NCBI RefSeq assembly: GCF_000374125.1
Contig: NZ_KB893625.1
Location: 348,490-412,489 of the forward strand
Length of the DNA stretch: 64,000 nt
Source of the DNA: Niabella aurantiaca DSM 17617
Lineage (GTDB): Bacteria; Bacteroidota; Bacteroidia; Chitinophagales; Chitinophagaceae
Reading direction: 5' to 3'
A program made the position numbers and the translations under genes. Position 1 is the first letter of the stretch. Every line of letters begins with the position of its first letter. The notes below the pieces were generated by a model, which made no database searches, was not told where the DNA came from, and worked only from the letters and a program-made list of their open reading frames with translations. Shown here in pieces: positions 26,357 to 35,144 of this stretch.

Positions 26357-28096
26357 ATGATCAGGGTATTGGGGGTTTTATTATTGCTTAGCTTAGTGAC
26401 GGCCTTTGGATACGGGCAAGCCTGGGGGTATGCAAAAGGCAAACCTGTATACAGGAATATCGATTCGGCTTACAGGCATAAGGATTCGGTTTACAACCTG
26501 GAACTGTCCCATAAGAATGTGGTTCCGGAGAAACTGAAACTGATTGGTGAGATGCCCAATATCGAATTCTTATTTATCAGCAGCAGCAGCCTGTCCTATC
26601 TGCCGGAAGAAATATTCAAATTAAAAAATGTGCGCCGGCTGGCATTGTGGGGCTCTTTCGAAACGATCCCCAAGGGGATCCGGAATTTTGAAAAGCTTGA
26701 ACTATTGAGCATGCCCCGCAATGGGATCAGGGAAATCCCGGATTGGATAGGAGCGCTGAAAAATTTACAGGGCTGTTATCTTCCCCGGAACCAGATCGAA
26801 AAAATATCCGGAAAGATCGGCCTTTGCAGAAAGCTCAGGCATTTAAACCTGAGTAAGAACCAGATCACCCATATTCCCGGAACCCTGGCACAATTAACTG
26901 GTCTGGAGCAGCTGGAACTGGACGGGAACCAGCTTTCCCATCTGCCCGAAGCCATTACCACGCTGACGAAGCTGACCAAATTATCCGCTTCCAATAATCA
27001 TCTTGTTGCTCTTCCCGGTGAAATTACCCGTCTCCGGGCACTGGATACATTACTTCTTCCTAATAATCGAATCACAGAGCTTCCTGCCGGATTGGACCGG
27101 CTGGTGTCGCTGAAGCTGCTGGATCTGTCTTTTAATCCTTTAACGGATGGAGACTTTGCCCTGCCTGCTTCATTAAAAGGGTTCCTGCTTGTGAACAGCA
27201 AATTGGCGGCCTTCCCCGAATCGCTAAGGTATTGTCCGTTGCTTGAAGAATTGTGGATCGTACAGTCGGGAGTTCAGTCCATCCCTTATTGGCTGCCCGG
27301 GCTGAAGAATTTAAAGGAACTCAATTTGCGGGGGAACCGTATTACGGGCCTTCCTGTTTTCCTCAATGAAGTTCGCACACTGACGGCAATTGACCTGGCC
27401 AATAATTTTATAGATTCGATCCCGTCCGGGATGCTGGAACTGCCCTCGCTAAAGCGGCTGGATATTTCGTGGAACCCCGTACGGCATATTCCTGACGCGC
27501 TGCCACGGTCAAAGTCGCTTCAATATTTTAGTGTGTCGAATACAAAGATCTCCCTGGAAGAATGCAAACAATTCATAAAACAGGTGCGTGGGCGTATGCA
27601 TATAGAGCAGAACATCGTTTATTTTATTTCGGATGAAAATCACCCCTGCTATCCGGGAAACGAAGCAATTATTGAGGAAGCCGGGGAACCGGCACGCATG
27701 GTGATTACGGCTAAGAAAGAGCCGGATGTATTTACAAAAGCAGAAATGTTGCCGGCCTTTATGAGGGGCGACAGCGTCATGTCGGCTTTTTTTAACAGCC
27801 ATTTGCTGTTTCCTCAATTTGGTCCGGCTGCTGCAAACCCGGGATCATTTGCAGATACGGTCATATTGAGATTCATAGTGCATCCGCGTGGAGGGATATC
27901 CGGGATCAGGATCCAGTTATATAAAACTGCGGCCGCAAAAGCAGAAGCCGTGCGGCTGGTAAAGCTTTCCTGCCCTTACTGGCGACCGGCCGTTCAGGGT
28001 GGCAGGGAAGTGAAAGCATACCGGACTCTGGCCCTTATATTCCGTCAGGTTGATGAACGGGAAAAAACACTGACCGTGGAAAAATTGCCTTATTGA
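26357..28096 (+). CDS. Secreted leucine-rich-repeat protein with TonB-C-like domain
   Basis: 579 residues with signal MIRVLGVLLLLSLVTAFGYGQ. About 14-16 LRR units fill residues 45-425; they are of LPxxIxxLxxLxxLxLxxNxI type, e.g. LTGLEQLELDGNQLSHLPEAI. After a linker, residues about 490-570 read FADTVILRFIVHPRGGISGIRIQLYKTAAAKAEAVRLVKLSCPYWRPAVQGGREVKAYRTLALIFR. This follows the TonB C-terminal domain layout (VxFxVxxxGxI, EAxRxVKxxPxWxPAxxxGxxVxxxxxxxIxF). No TM anchor beyond the signal. A periplasmic or surface binding role is inferred. It is 194 nt after the peptidase gene on the same strand. Confidence 0.88.
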   Translation: MIRVLGVLLLLSLVTAFGYGQAWGYAKGKPVYRNIDSAYRHKDSVYNLELSHKNVVPEKLKLIGEMPNIEFLFISSSSLSYLPEEIFKLKNVRRLALWGSFETIPKGIRNFEKLELLSMPRNGIREIPDWIGALKNLQGCYLPRNQIEKISGKIGLCRKLRHLNLSKNQITHIPGTLAQLTGLEQLELDGNQLSHLPEAITTLTKLTKLSASNNHLVALPGEITRLRALDTLLLPNNRITELPAGLDRLVSLKLLDLSFNPLTDGDFALPASLKGFLLVNSKLAAFPESLRYCPLLEELWIVQSGVQSIPYWLPGLKNLKELNLRGNRITGLPVFLNEVRTLTAIDLANNFIDSIPSGMLELPSLKRLDISWNPVRHIPDALPRSKSLQYFSVSNTKISLEECKQFIKQVRGRMHIEQNIVYFISDENHPCYPGNEAIIEEAGEPARMVITAKKEPDVFTKAEMLPAFMRGDSVMSAFFNSHLLFPQFGPAAANPGSFADTVILRFIVHPRGGISGIRIQLYKTAAAKAEAVRLVKLSCPYWRPAVQGGREVKAYRTLALIFRQVDEREKTLTVEKLPY

Positions 28097-28913
28097 CATC
28101 ATCGTGGCAATTGAAGCGGGTTACTACTTTTTTACTACCTGTATTTTTAGCAATATTGCCTTAACTTCGCCCTTGTTTGAAAGGCTACAGGTAATGCAAC
28201 CGGGTTGCCGGCTGCTTCTCTAGGATTTTCGGACAAATGACTATCGCCCTCAACATTACGTAGCTGAACCCATAGAAAGATACAGAAAAATTGAAAACGT
28301 ATTTTGAACAATCCTCAATACGGGTTTCAAATTTTGACCCACGGTTTTCTCCTGTGGTTGATCTGCGTGAAATAGCAGGGCGGGTTGGTTAAGATGTAAT
28401 CGGACAATGATAAGGTTGACCAAAAACAGCTGTTATTGTGACGGTCTTTAATTGCCGCTAATTACAAACGGTTTCGGAAACTAATTGTTAAGGCATTGTA
28501 AATGCTTATGTGCGTTTTTTTGGCAACAAAAGCGCATCAATGAGCATATGACATAAATGGATAAATGCAACCAAAATATGTGCTGGAATTACCATTTTCA
28601 GGAAGGGACAGCGTTAAGAAAAATCTATTGTTTTCAAAGTTCTTGTTGAAAGGTTGAAACAATGGTCTTTAATGAACAGGCATGCCGGTATGGACGGCTA
28701 TATATTCAATGAGCAGGGGTTGTGGTATTGCTAAAACGGATGGGCCCTGCCGTCTTCTGTTTGGGAGGAGCCATGGTACAGAGGCAAAAGAAAATGTGTT
28801 GCAGATGATCCGGAAGAAGACAGCAGGAATAGCCCCCGTCCTTTTATTGATTTCGACACTGTCGGATTGTAATTATAGAGAGGGTGCCGGATCTGTATAA
28901 TATCGTGTAAATT
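28097..28913. other. Long intergenic region without a recognisable gene
   Basis: About 815 nt. ORFs here are short and have no familiar features. The best is a 31-codon frame at 28805-28900 (MIRKKTAGIAPVLLLISTLSDC...) that looks like a tiny lipoprotein signal, but there is no other support. I found no hairpin terminator or tRNA. The upstream region of the response regulator at 28914 must contain its promoter. Confidence 0.5.
28805..28900 (+). CDS. Possible tiny lipoprotein-signal-like ORF
   Basis: 31 codons ending 13 nt before the response-regulator start. Positive N-terminus, hydrophobic stretch and a lipobox-like LSDC are visible, but the mature part is only about 10 residues. It may be a chance frame or a leader peptide. 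Low confidence. Confidence 0.15.
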   Translation: MIRKKTAGIAPVLLLISTLSDCNYREGAGSV

Positions 28914-29567
28914 ATGAGCAAAATAAGAATAGCCATTTTAGCAGATGAGGATTTGACCGGCAGTGCGCTTGTGCGGTTACTGAACCGGCAGGCGGAGATG
29001 GAAGTGGTGGGCACTTTTAAAGACGGAGCATCGGCGCTTTCCGGTATTGAAAGACAGCTGGTGGACGTTTTACTCTTTGATATGCATTTGCCCGGCATTT
29101 CAGGTATTGAGGTGGTGGTGATGTTAAAGGAACGGTATTCAAAAATGGAATGCATCGCGCTGACTGACGCTGATGACGAGTGTGCAATATTCAACGCACT
29201 GAATGCAGGAGCTTCTGGTTATCTGCTCAAAAATATTGATCATGCTGTGGTGGCAGAAGCGATAAAGGATGCACATAACGGCGGATTTCCCATGAGCAGC
29301 ATGGTGGCACGGAAGGTGATCAATAAACTTTTTGCGGTGCATCCACCGGGCTTGCGATCCGAAAAGCTTTCCCAGCGGGAAAATGAGATACTGCTGCAAC
29401 TTTCGAAGGGATGTCGCTATAAAGAAATAGCTGCGCATTTTTTTATCAGTGTGGAAACGGTGCGCACGCATGTCCGGAATATATATGAAAAGCTGCAGGT
29501 TAACTCAAGGGCCGAGGCCATCAGGAAGGTGAAGGACAGTATGAACAAATATATGCAACATATATAA
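28914..29567 (+). CDS. LuxR/NarL-type response regulator
   Basis: 217 residues. The receiver domain (about 4-120) has the acidic pair near residues 11-13 (ADED), the phosphoacceptor Asp in VDVLLFDMHLPGISG, a Thr in CIALTDADD and a Lys in YLLKNI. The C-terminal GerE helix-turn-helix (about 150-210) contains LSQRENEILLQLSKGCRYKEIAAHFFISVETVRTHVRNIYEKLQV. No histidine kinase is adjacent, so its partner is elsewhere. It lies upstream of the exopolysaccharide locus on the same strand with a 555-nt gap, which suggests but does not show control of that locus. Confidence 0.93.
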   Translation: MSKIRIAILADEDLTGSALVRLLNRQAEMEVVGTFKDGASALSGIERQLVDVLLFDMHLPGISGIEVVVMLKERYSKMECIALTDADDECAIFNALNAGASGYLLKNIDHAVVAEAIKDAHNGGFPMSSMVARKVINKLFAVHPPGLRSEKLSQRENEILLQLSKGCRYKEIAAHFFISVETVRTHVRNIYEKLQVNSRAEAIRKVKDSMNKYMQHI

Positions 29568-30122
29568 GCAGAGAAGATGATGTACTCCGAACGGAATGCA
29601 AGGTTGGAAATACTACTCTTTTACCATTTTCATGTATTGATGCACCGTTTATCTTTGCACTGCAATCGGATAAATATTAAAAACTGCTGTGCAGCTGGAA
29701 ATTAAGCCCTCTTCGCTGCAAACAAGTATCCGGATATTTTTAGAAACAAAGAGCTATTGACATTACCCAGACGGATCAGGATGAACCGGTTCGTCTGCGT
29801 TGAATGCGCGCGGTAATTTTGCGCTTTGGAATTTTTGATTAGCCCTCAAAAACCAGTGCAAGTTTATTACCAGGATTTTTATGATGTTGGGAACGACCTG
29901 CGGTGGCAATGTATGGGGAAGGGGATCCCGGATACCGGGACCTTCTCTTACTGCCACTCGCCGAAAAGGTGCAGCCCGGCTGCGTTGTGTTGGTGCGCCC
30001 TGTTACGGTCATCATGCTGATCACAATGTTTTGTAGCCTCATTAGCTGGTGTGCAGGCGGATAGGGATCAATAGCGGAAAAAGAGATGCTTTTTTATTAA
30101 CTGCTTAAGTAGTCCTGATAAC
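29568..30122. other. Intergenic region before the exopolysaccharide locus
   Basis: No plausible ORF. It contains a -7-like box at 29650-29657 and a small hairpin (gatcccggataccgggacc, near 29923-29941). About 465 nt would separate a start at this box from the first EPS gene, giving a long untranslated leader. Confidence 0.5.
29650..29657 (+). promoter_or_regulatory. Candidate -7 box upstream of the EPS initiating transferase
   Basis: tatctttg fits TAnnTTTG. At the expected -33 spacing there is TTT rather than TTG (29628-29630), so this is a tentative promoter. Confidence 0.4.
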
Positions 30123-31514
30123 ATGATACATTTAGATTTACCATTTGTGAAACGGATCACAAAGTCCATGATCGTGCTGGATGTGATCGTGCTGGGTATT
30201 TATCTGTCCATGAAAATGATGTCGATAAATATCGGTCTCCAGGTGATCCTGTCTACATTATTGCTTCAGGGGATCACCTGGTGTGGCATTACGGACTATT
30301 TTAATTGTTACAGCAATCTTTTTTTTAAAGAGTCCACGGTTGTGTTTTCTGATACGTTCAAAGTGTTCATATATTATTCTGTATGTTCCTGCTGTGTTTG
30401 TTTGTGTACGCTTTTTAATGTATTGCTTCCCCGGGAGATCGTATGGTTCATCTTTAATTACCTCCTGTTCTTTATCAGCTATATTATCCTCAGCCGGTTG
30501 TGTTTTTTCTCAATCCGGAAATACTGCCGGGAAAAGGGAGGGATCGTTCAGAATTTTGTTTTTATCGGCGGGTCTGATTCGCTGCAGGAAGTCATGCGCC
30601 AGATGAGCGAAGACCGTTACCTGGGATGTCACTGTGTTGGCTATTATCATACGCATCAATTGGACTACCTGCCGCTTACTTATCTGGGAGATTACAAACA
30701 GCTCGAGGCTGCCGGGGATGCGCATGCGCAGTCGGAGGCCGTGATCAGTTTGTCCGCACTGGGGGTAGACGAAGTGAAACGTTTTTGTGAGCGGGCGGAG
30801 AACTTCCTGATACGTACGCGCTTTCTGCCGGAATTTTTAAGTGTGGGGAAGTCCGTGGTCGTACATAATATTGGCAGCTTTCCGGTGCTCAGTGTGCGGA
30901 ACGAGCCATTGGAAAAGGAAGGCAGCTCCCTGGTAAAAGATATTTTTGATTTTGCTTTTTCTTTCCTGGTCTGTGTTTTGGTATTGTCCTGGCTGATCCC
31001 CATTATAGGGCTGCTGATCAAACTGGAATCCCGTGGCCCTGTGTTCTTTGTGCAGGACCGTTCCGGGAGAGGCGGCACGGTATTCAAATGCTTTAAGTTC
31101 CGGACCATGCGGGTGAACGCTGCAGCAGACAGCGTGCAGGCGACCAGGGGCGATGCCCGGATCACAAAGGTGGGTGCCTTTTTACGGAAGACCAGTTTGG
31201 ATGAGCTCCCGCAATTTATAAATGTATTGAAAGGGAATATGTCTATTGTGGGACCAAGACCGCATATGCTTTCGCATACGAAGAAGTTTGCAGAGGTGAT
31301 CAGCACATTTATGGTCCGGCACTATATCAAGCCCGGTATTACCGGCCTGGCGCAGGTGAGCGGTTTCAGGGGTGAAACCAATGAGCTATGGCAGCTGGAA
31401 AAACGGGTGGAACATGATATTACCTATGTGGAGAACTGGAACATCCTGCTGGATCTGAAGATCATATTCCTGACGGTCTGGAATATGGTGCGGGGAGAAA
31501 AAAATGCGTATTAA
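30123..31514 (+). CDS. EPS initiating phosphoglycosyltransferase (WcaJ/CpsE-like)
   Basis: 463 residues. Four to five N-terminal helices and a CoA-binding-like central domain precede the Bac_transf catalytic domain (about 275-463). This includes SRGPVFFVQDRSGRGGTVFKCFKFRTMR, TSLDELPQFINVLKGNMSIVGPRPHM and GITGLAQVSGFRGETNELWQLEKRV. The enzyme moves a sugar phosphate from a UDP-sugar onto undecaprenyl phosphate, the first step of repeat-unit assembly at the inner membrane. Sugar identity (glucose or galactose are usual) cannot be read from sequence. First gene of the locus. Confidence 0.93.
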   Translation: MIHLDLPFVKRITKSMIVLDVIVLGIYLSMKMMSINIGLQVILSTLLLQGITWCGITDYFNCYSNLFFKESTVVFSDTFKVFIYYSVCSCCVCLCTLFNVLLPREIVWFIFNYLLFFISYIILSRLCFFSIRKYCREKGGIVQNFVFIGGSDSLQEVMRQMSEDRYLGCHCVGYYHTHQLDYLPLTYLGDYKQLEAAGDAHAQSEAVISLSALGVDEVKRFCERAENFLIRTRFLPEFLSVGKSVVVHNIGSFPVLSVRNEPLEKEGSSLVKDIFDFAFSFLVCVLVLSWLIPIIGLLIKLESRGPVFFVQDRSGRGGTVFKCFKFRTMRVNAAADSVQATRGDARITKVGAFLRKTSLDELPQFINVLKGNMSIVGPRPHMLSHTKKFAEVISTFMVRHYIKPGITGLAQVSGFRGETNELWQLEKRVEHDITYVENWNILLDLKIIFLTVWNMVRGEKNAY

Positions 31515-31561
31515 TCGGATTGGAAATATTCAATATCAAATTCTTTAAAAGCAAACAACAA

Positions 31562-32260
31562 ATGAAGCGACTGTTAATTTTATCTTTTTCGATTCTGAGT
31601 GCTGTTATGGTGTATGCGCAACATGGGAATGACGCCTCCTCCCATGAAGGGCGGCGGTTCTCAGCGGGCATTCATGTGGGAACACAGGGGTTTGGTATCA
31701 ATGCCGGTTATCAGCTTCATCACCGGTGGGTGGCGGTGCTGGCTACCAGTTACGCGCCTTACGGTTATACGGCTACCCGTACATTGGGGAAGAACGCGTA
31801 TGATATAAAAATGAAAGAACAGCTTGGCAACGTGCAGGCCCTCATTGGCTGGAAGCCTTTTTCAGGGGTGCATACGGGCCGTTTTTTACAACGGTTGTAT
31901 ATCCAGGGGGGCGTTGCTGCTTTTTATAAGGAGGAGGCAAATGCTACTGCAAAACCGAAAGAAGATTACCAGTACGGCGACATCATCATAAAAAAGGAGG
32001 ATCTGGGAAAAGTGAATGCGCAGGTAACATGGAATAAGATCGCGCCTTATGGCGGCCTTGCATTGCGTGGACTGGAGTTGGGCGGGCGTTTTGCATTCAA
32101 TGCGGACCTGGGGACCTATTACCTCTCAAAACCACAGGTGCACATGACTGCAAACAACCTGTTGTCTGAAAATGTTTCGCAGGAAGCAGCTGTTCAAAAA
32201 AATCTGAGCGACTACCGGTGGTTGCCGGTATTGCAGGTGGGTGTGGCGTATCATTTTTAA
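31562..32260 (+). CDS. Outer-membrane beta-barrel-like protein of the EPS locus
   Basis: 232 residues from the ATG that gives signal MKRLLILSFSILSAVMVYAQ; an earlier start adds 14 residues. The mature part has repeating amphipathic strands (HRWVAVLATSYAPYGYTATRTL, LGNVQALIGWKPFSGVHTGRFLQRLYIQGGVAAFY, GGRFAFNADLGTYYL) and ends LPVLQVGVAYHF with a terminal Phe. This is the pattern of a small barrel. No named family is evident. It is 47 nt after the phosphoglycosyltransferase and 21 nt before the next lipoprotein, so it is likely part of the same transcript. Confidence 0.75.
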   Translation: MKRLLILSFSILSAVMVYAQHGNDASSHEGRRFSAGIHVGTQGFGINAGYQLHHRWVAVLATSYAPYGYTATRTLGKNAYDIKMKEQLGNVQALIGWKPFSGVHTGRFLQRLYIQGGVAAFYKEEANATAKPKEDYQYGDIIIKKEDLGKVNAQVTWNKIAPYGGLALRGLELGGRFAFNADLGTYYLSKPQVHMTANNLLSENVSQEAAVQKNLSDYRWLPVLQVGVAYHF

Positions 32261-32281
32261 CGAGTAACAAAAACACAGATA

Positions 32282-33937
32282 ATGACAAAAAATCGTATTT
32301 CGTTTATATTGCTGATGTTCCTGGCGGCGGTTGGTATGATCGTGGCTTGCACGAACCCTTTTAAGGACCTGGAGATCTCTGTTAATAGCAATGTTTTTAA
32401 AAACGTGGTAAATCTGGAAGTGAGCAGTAGCGCCGGTACATCCTTGGACAATGCAACCATTAGCATCAGCGGCCCTGACGCCGGAAAGATCTATAATGCG
32501 GAAGGGAAGAAGGTATTTAAGGTTACCGGTGGGTTTTTGTTCCTGGCAGTAGATCCCAATGTGGTGATCAGCGAGCAGGCCCCCCTCAATGTGAATGTGG
32601 CCATTAGTGCGGCAAATCACCTGGGCGTACAGATCCCGGTAAAAATAACCGGCAGTGAAAAGATTGCAATGCGCAAAGTAGTGCTGTTGAATACAACGGC
32701 GTCCTCCACTGAAATGGCGATAAAGAACACTTCCGTGGCGCTTGCTTCCGATGGAACGCCTGCTGCTGACGTAACGGTGAATATCCCGCCTTCTTCCGGA
32801 TCTTCGGAATCCGCTACGATCATGATCCCTGCAGGAACACAGTTCCGGGATGCCAATAACAATGTGGTTTCCGGAACCGATCTGAAAGTAAGCATGATCG
32901 TTCCCCAAACCGGTTCGGAAAACCTGGCCGCCGTTTTCCCGGGAGGCACCGGTCTGACACAGCCGGCAATACAAACAGCCAGTGGTACCAGCGCCGGTAC
33001 GCTGCTGCCGGGAGGAATGTCTGAGGTGAGCTTTACGTTAAATGGCACTTCGATAACAAATTTTTCTAAGCCAATTGACCTGGACATCATTCTCGATCCG
33101 GATTTTATTAACCCGGGAACCGGTCAGAAAGTAAAAGCCGGCGACAAGCTGGGCATATTCAGCTTTTCCAGCAATGACCCGGTTTGGAAACAGGAGCAGG
33201 AAGCTACCGTGCAGTCTTCCGGTGGCAAGCTTACGGTGAACTTTTCCAGTTCACATGCAACCTGGTTCCTAGCCGGCAGTTTCATAGAGGGATGCGATAA
33301 CGATTTGAAAATAAAATTAACGGCCGACTGGTTAGGAAACGGCATCACGCACCCGGTGACCGTAAAAGTATATTCTGCTGTAGATGATCATGCGGACAAG
33401 TTACTGGTGCAAAAAAATATAACCGCATCAGACGGATCTGAACTGAGTTTTGATAATTTACCCAAGGCTCCGGTTATCATTAAAACCTTCGATGTGGATG
33501 AGAACCAACTTTCGGCAACGACGGTCGCTGATCCCTGTAACGGAGGGTTGCAAACGATCAGCATGGCCGCTTCACCGGTTGCCGGCAATCCGAAGACCAC
33601 CATGCAGCTGTATGTTCGCTGCCCCAACCAGGCGCAGCGGGTGAATGTATTGCCTACATTTTATTTGTATTATAAAGTGCATGGGCAAACCGGGTACAAG
33701 CTATTGGGCATAGTAACCAACGGGTATATCTCCACTACGCTGCTGGATCCCGGGAAGAAATACGATTTCAGAGCCGTGTGGGGTGCTACGGTGAAGGATG
33801 TAAATAATGTGACAGTGAAAGCAGACAATACTGCTACCGTAGGTGATAACCCTGCAGCCGGAGAGATACTGGGCACGAAAGTAGGCGCCACGAATCTGGA
33901 GATGCTGCGGGAAAAATGTAAAGAAGCCGGATTATGA
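32282..33937 (+). CDS. Large lipoprotein of unknown function in the EPS locus
   Basis: 551 residues with lipobox IVAC (Cys23). The mature part is beta-rich with Thr/Ser/Asn. It includes VNLEVSSSAGTSLDNATISISGPDAGKIY, VTVNIPPSSGSSESATIMIPAGTQFRDANNNVVSGTDLKV and a later carboxypeptidase-regulatory- or fibronectin-like stretch (about 345-440). The C-terminal third has RCPNQAQRVNVLPTFYLYYKVHG. It appears to be several Ig-like modules on an outer-membrane lipid anchor. Pairing with the barrel gene upstream suggests a surface complex, but no function is shown. A hairpin 50 nt downstream may end this transcript. Confidence 0.75.
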   Translation: MTKNRISFILLMFLAAVGMIVACTNPFKDLEISVNSNVFKNVVNLEVSSSAGTSLDNATISISGPDAGKIYNAEGKKVFKVTGGFLFLAVDPNVVISEQAPLNVNVAISAANHLGVQIPVKITGSEKIAMRKVVLLNTTASSTEMAIKNTSVALASDGTPAADVTVNIPPSSGSSESATIMIPAGTQFRDANNNVVSGTDLKVSMIVPQTGSENLAAVFPGGTGLTQPAIQTASGTSAGTLLPGGMSEVSFTLNGTSITNFSKPIDLDIILDPDFINPGTGQKVKAGDKLGIFSFSSNDPVWKQEQEATVQSSGGKLTVNFSSSHATWFLAGSFIEGCDNDLKIKLTADWLGNGITHPVTVKVYSAVDDHADKLLVQKNITASDGSELSFDNLPKAPVIIKTFDVDENQLSATTVADPCNGGLQTISMAASPVAGNPKTTMQLYVRCPNQAQRVNVLPTFYLYYKVHGQTGYKLLGIVTNGYISTTLLDPGKKYDFRAVWGATVKDVNNVTVKADNTATVGDNPAAGEILGTKVGATNLEMLREKCKEAGL

Positions 33938-33986
33938 GCCGTGTTCGGAGGAGGAAAGTAATAACGTATAAAATAAACAGCACAGA

Positions 33987-34017
33987 GGGAGATGACTGCT
34001 CAAGGGTAGCATCTCCC
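33987..34017. terminator. Hairpin after the lipoprotein gene
   Basis: gggagatg (33987-33994) pairs perfectly with catctccc (34010-34017) around a 15-nt loop. No clean T-run follows, so its terminator role is uncertain. It lies between the lipoprotein stop and the next promoter. Confidence 0.35.
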
Positions 34018-34045
34018 AAATTTGCTTTACAACGTTGAAAGAATA

Positions 34046-34076
34046 TTGGTATTGTTGTTTGAAGTTATTATTTTTG
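34046..34076 (+). promoter_or_regulatory. Promoter for the EPS export/assembly genes
   Basis: TTG (34046-34048), 20 nt, then tatttttg (34069-34076): an exact match to -33 TTG / -7 TAnnTTTG. The OPX gene begins 207 nt downstream, leaving a leader of about 200 nt. The best promoter match in the window. Confidence 0.6.
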
Positions 34077-34283
34077 CGGCATCAAAAAACTAATGCCCTC
34101 CAAACACTGCTTTGTTTTCCGTTTTAGCACGTGTTAATTAAAGAATGACTTCCATCGGGAGTTGTATCAAAGGCTGTCTGATGCCGGCAGGCTACTGAGC
34201 ATGGTGGCCGCGGTTGTCGATATGGGTCTGATCGTATGGACCCGGATGGCCGGCGTATGCGGTGGAAGTATTGACTGTATTTT

Positions 34284-35084
34284 ATGTATAAGATCAGAAG
34301 AATAGGCATGCTGTTGCTCGGGGCTTTCATCCTGGGACTGACGGCCTGCAAAACGTACCAGAAGGTTCCCTATTTCCGGAACATTCCCGCAGATAGCGCA
34401 ACCTATGCCCGGGGCAGGATCATTCCTACAGTAGCGTATCAGGCTCTGAAGATCAAGCCGGATGATCTGCTGGGCATTACGATCAGTACGCTGGATAACA
34501 GTACGGCGGTGTTAACGGAAACTACCGCCAGGCCGCAGAGTGCGCCGGGTGCGGCGATGATGCCACAGGCGGGCAGCGGTTTTTTGGTTAGCGCAGCCGG
34601 CACGGTAGAACTGCCGCTGCTGGGTAGCCTGCTGGTGAGCGGATATACTACCGAACAGGTCAAAGAACAGATACGGGCACGTGCAGCTAAGTACTATAAA
34701 GACCCGGTGGTCAGTGTCCGGATCATGAATTTTAAGGTAACGGTATTGGGAGAAGTAGGCCATCCCGGAACCTATTTTGTGAGCGGGGAGAAAGCTACAT
34801 TACTGGACGCATTGGGTCTTGCAGGAGACCTCACCATTTATGGTAACCGGCGGAATGTACTATTGCTGCGTGATTCAGGAGGGAAGCAGAAATCCATACG
34901 CTTTAACCTGAACGACGGGCAGGTCCTTACATCGCCCTATTTATACCTGCAGCAGAATGATGTGGTATATGTAGAGCCGGGCAAAGCAAAAGCGGCGGCA
35001 AACAATGCGGCACGCACACAGACCATTGCCATTATCGGTTCGGCCATATCGGTGCTGATCGTGGCCTTAACAAGGTTCCGGTAG
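34284..35084 (+). CDS. Polysaccharide export (OPX, Wza-like) lipoprotein
   Basis: 266 residues with lipobox LTAC (Cys22). The poly_export domain (about 55-150; YQALKIKPDDLLGITISTLDN ... VELPLLGSLLVSGYTTEQVKEQIRAR) is followed by a SLBB domain (FKVTVLGEVGHPGTYFVSGEKATLLDALGLAGDLTIYGNRRNVLLLRD). A C-terminal hydrophobic helix (about 244-262) ends the protein. It should form the outer-membrane exit route for the polysaccharide. The tyrosine kinase that works with it follows 60 nt later. Confidence 0.95.
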   Translation: MYKIRRIGMLLLGAFILGLTACKTYQKVPYFRNIPADSATYARGRIIPTVAYQALKIKPDDLLGITISTLDNSTAVLTETTARPQSAPGAAMMPQAGSGFLVSAAGTVELPLLGSLLVSGYTTEQVKEQIRARAAKYYKDPVVSVRIMNFKVTVLGEVGHPGTYFVSGEKATLLDALGLAGDLTIYGNRRNVLLLRDSGGKQKSIRFNLNDGQVLTSPYLYLQQNDVVYVEPGKAKAAANNAARTQTIAIIGSAISVLIVALTRFR

Positions 35085-35144
35085 ATGGATGAACGAACCG
35101 GCAGATAAACGAGACCAAAACTATTTCAGGACTATCATTCATTT

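Noticed and set aside
29826-30020. 64-codon ORF upstream of the EPS locus
   Set aside because: Cys/Ser/Pro-rich chance frame without a signal, domain or initiation context.
30692-31306. Minus-strand ORF of 204 codons opposite the phosphoglycosyltransferase
   Set aside because: Overlaps the conserved catalytic domain in antisense and shows no recognisable features.
32126-32974. Minus-strand ORF of 282 codons over the barrel and lipoprotein genes
   Set aside because: The sense genes have clear signal peptides and plausible starts; this frame has none.
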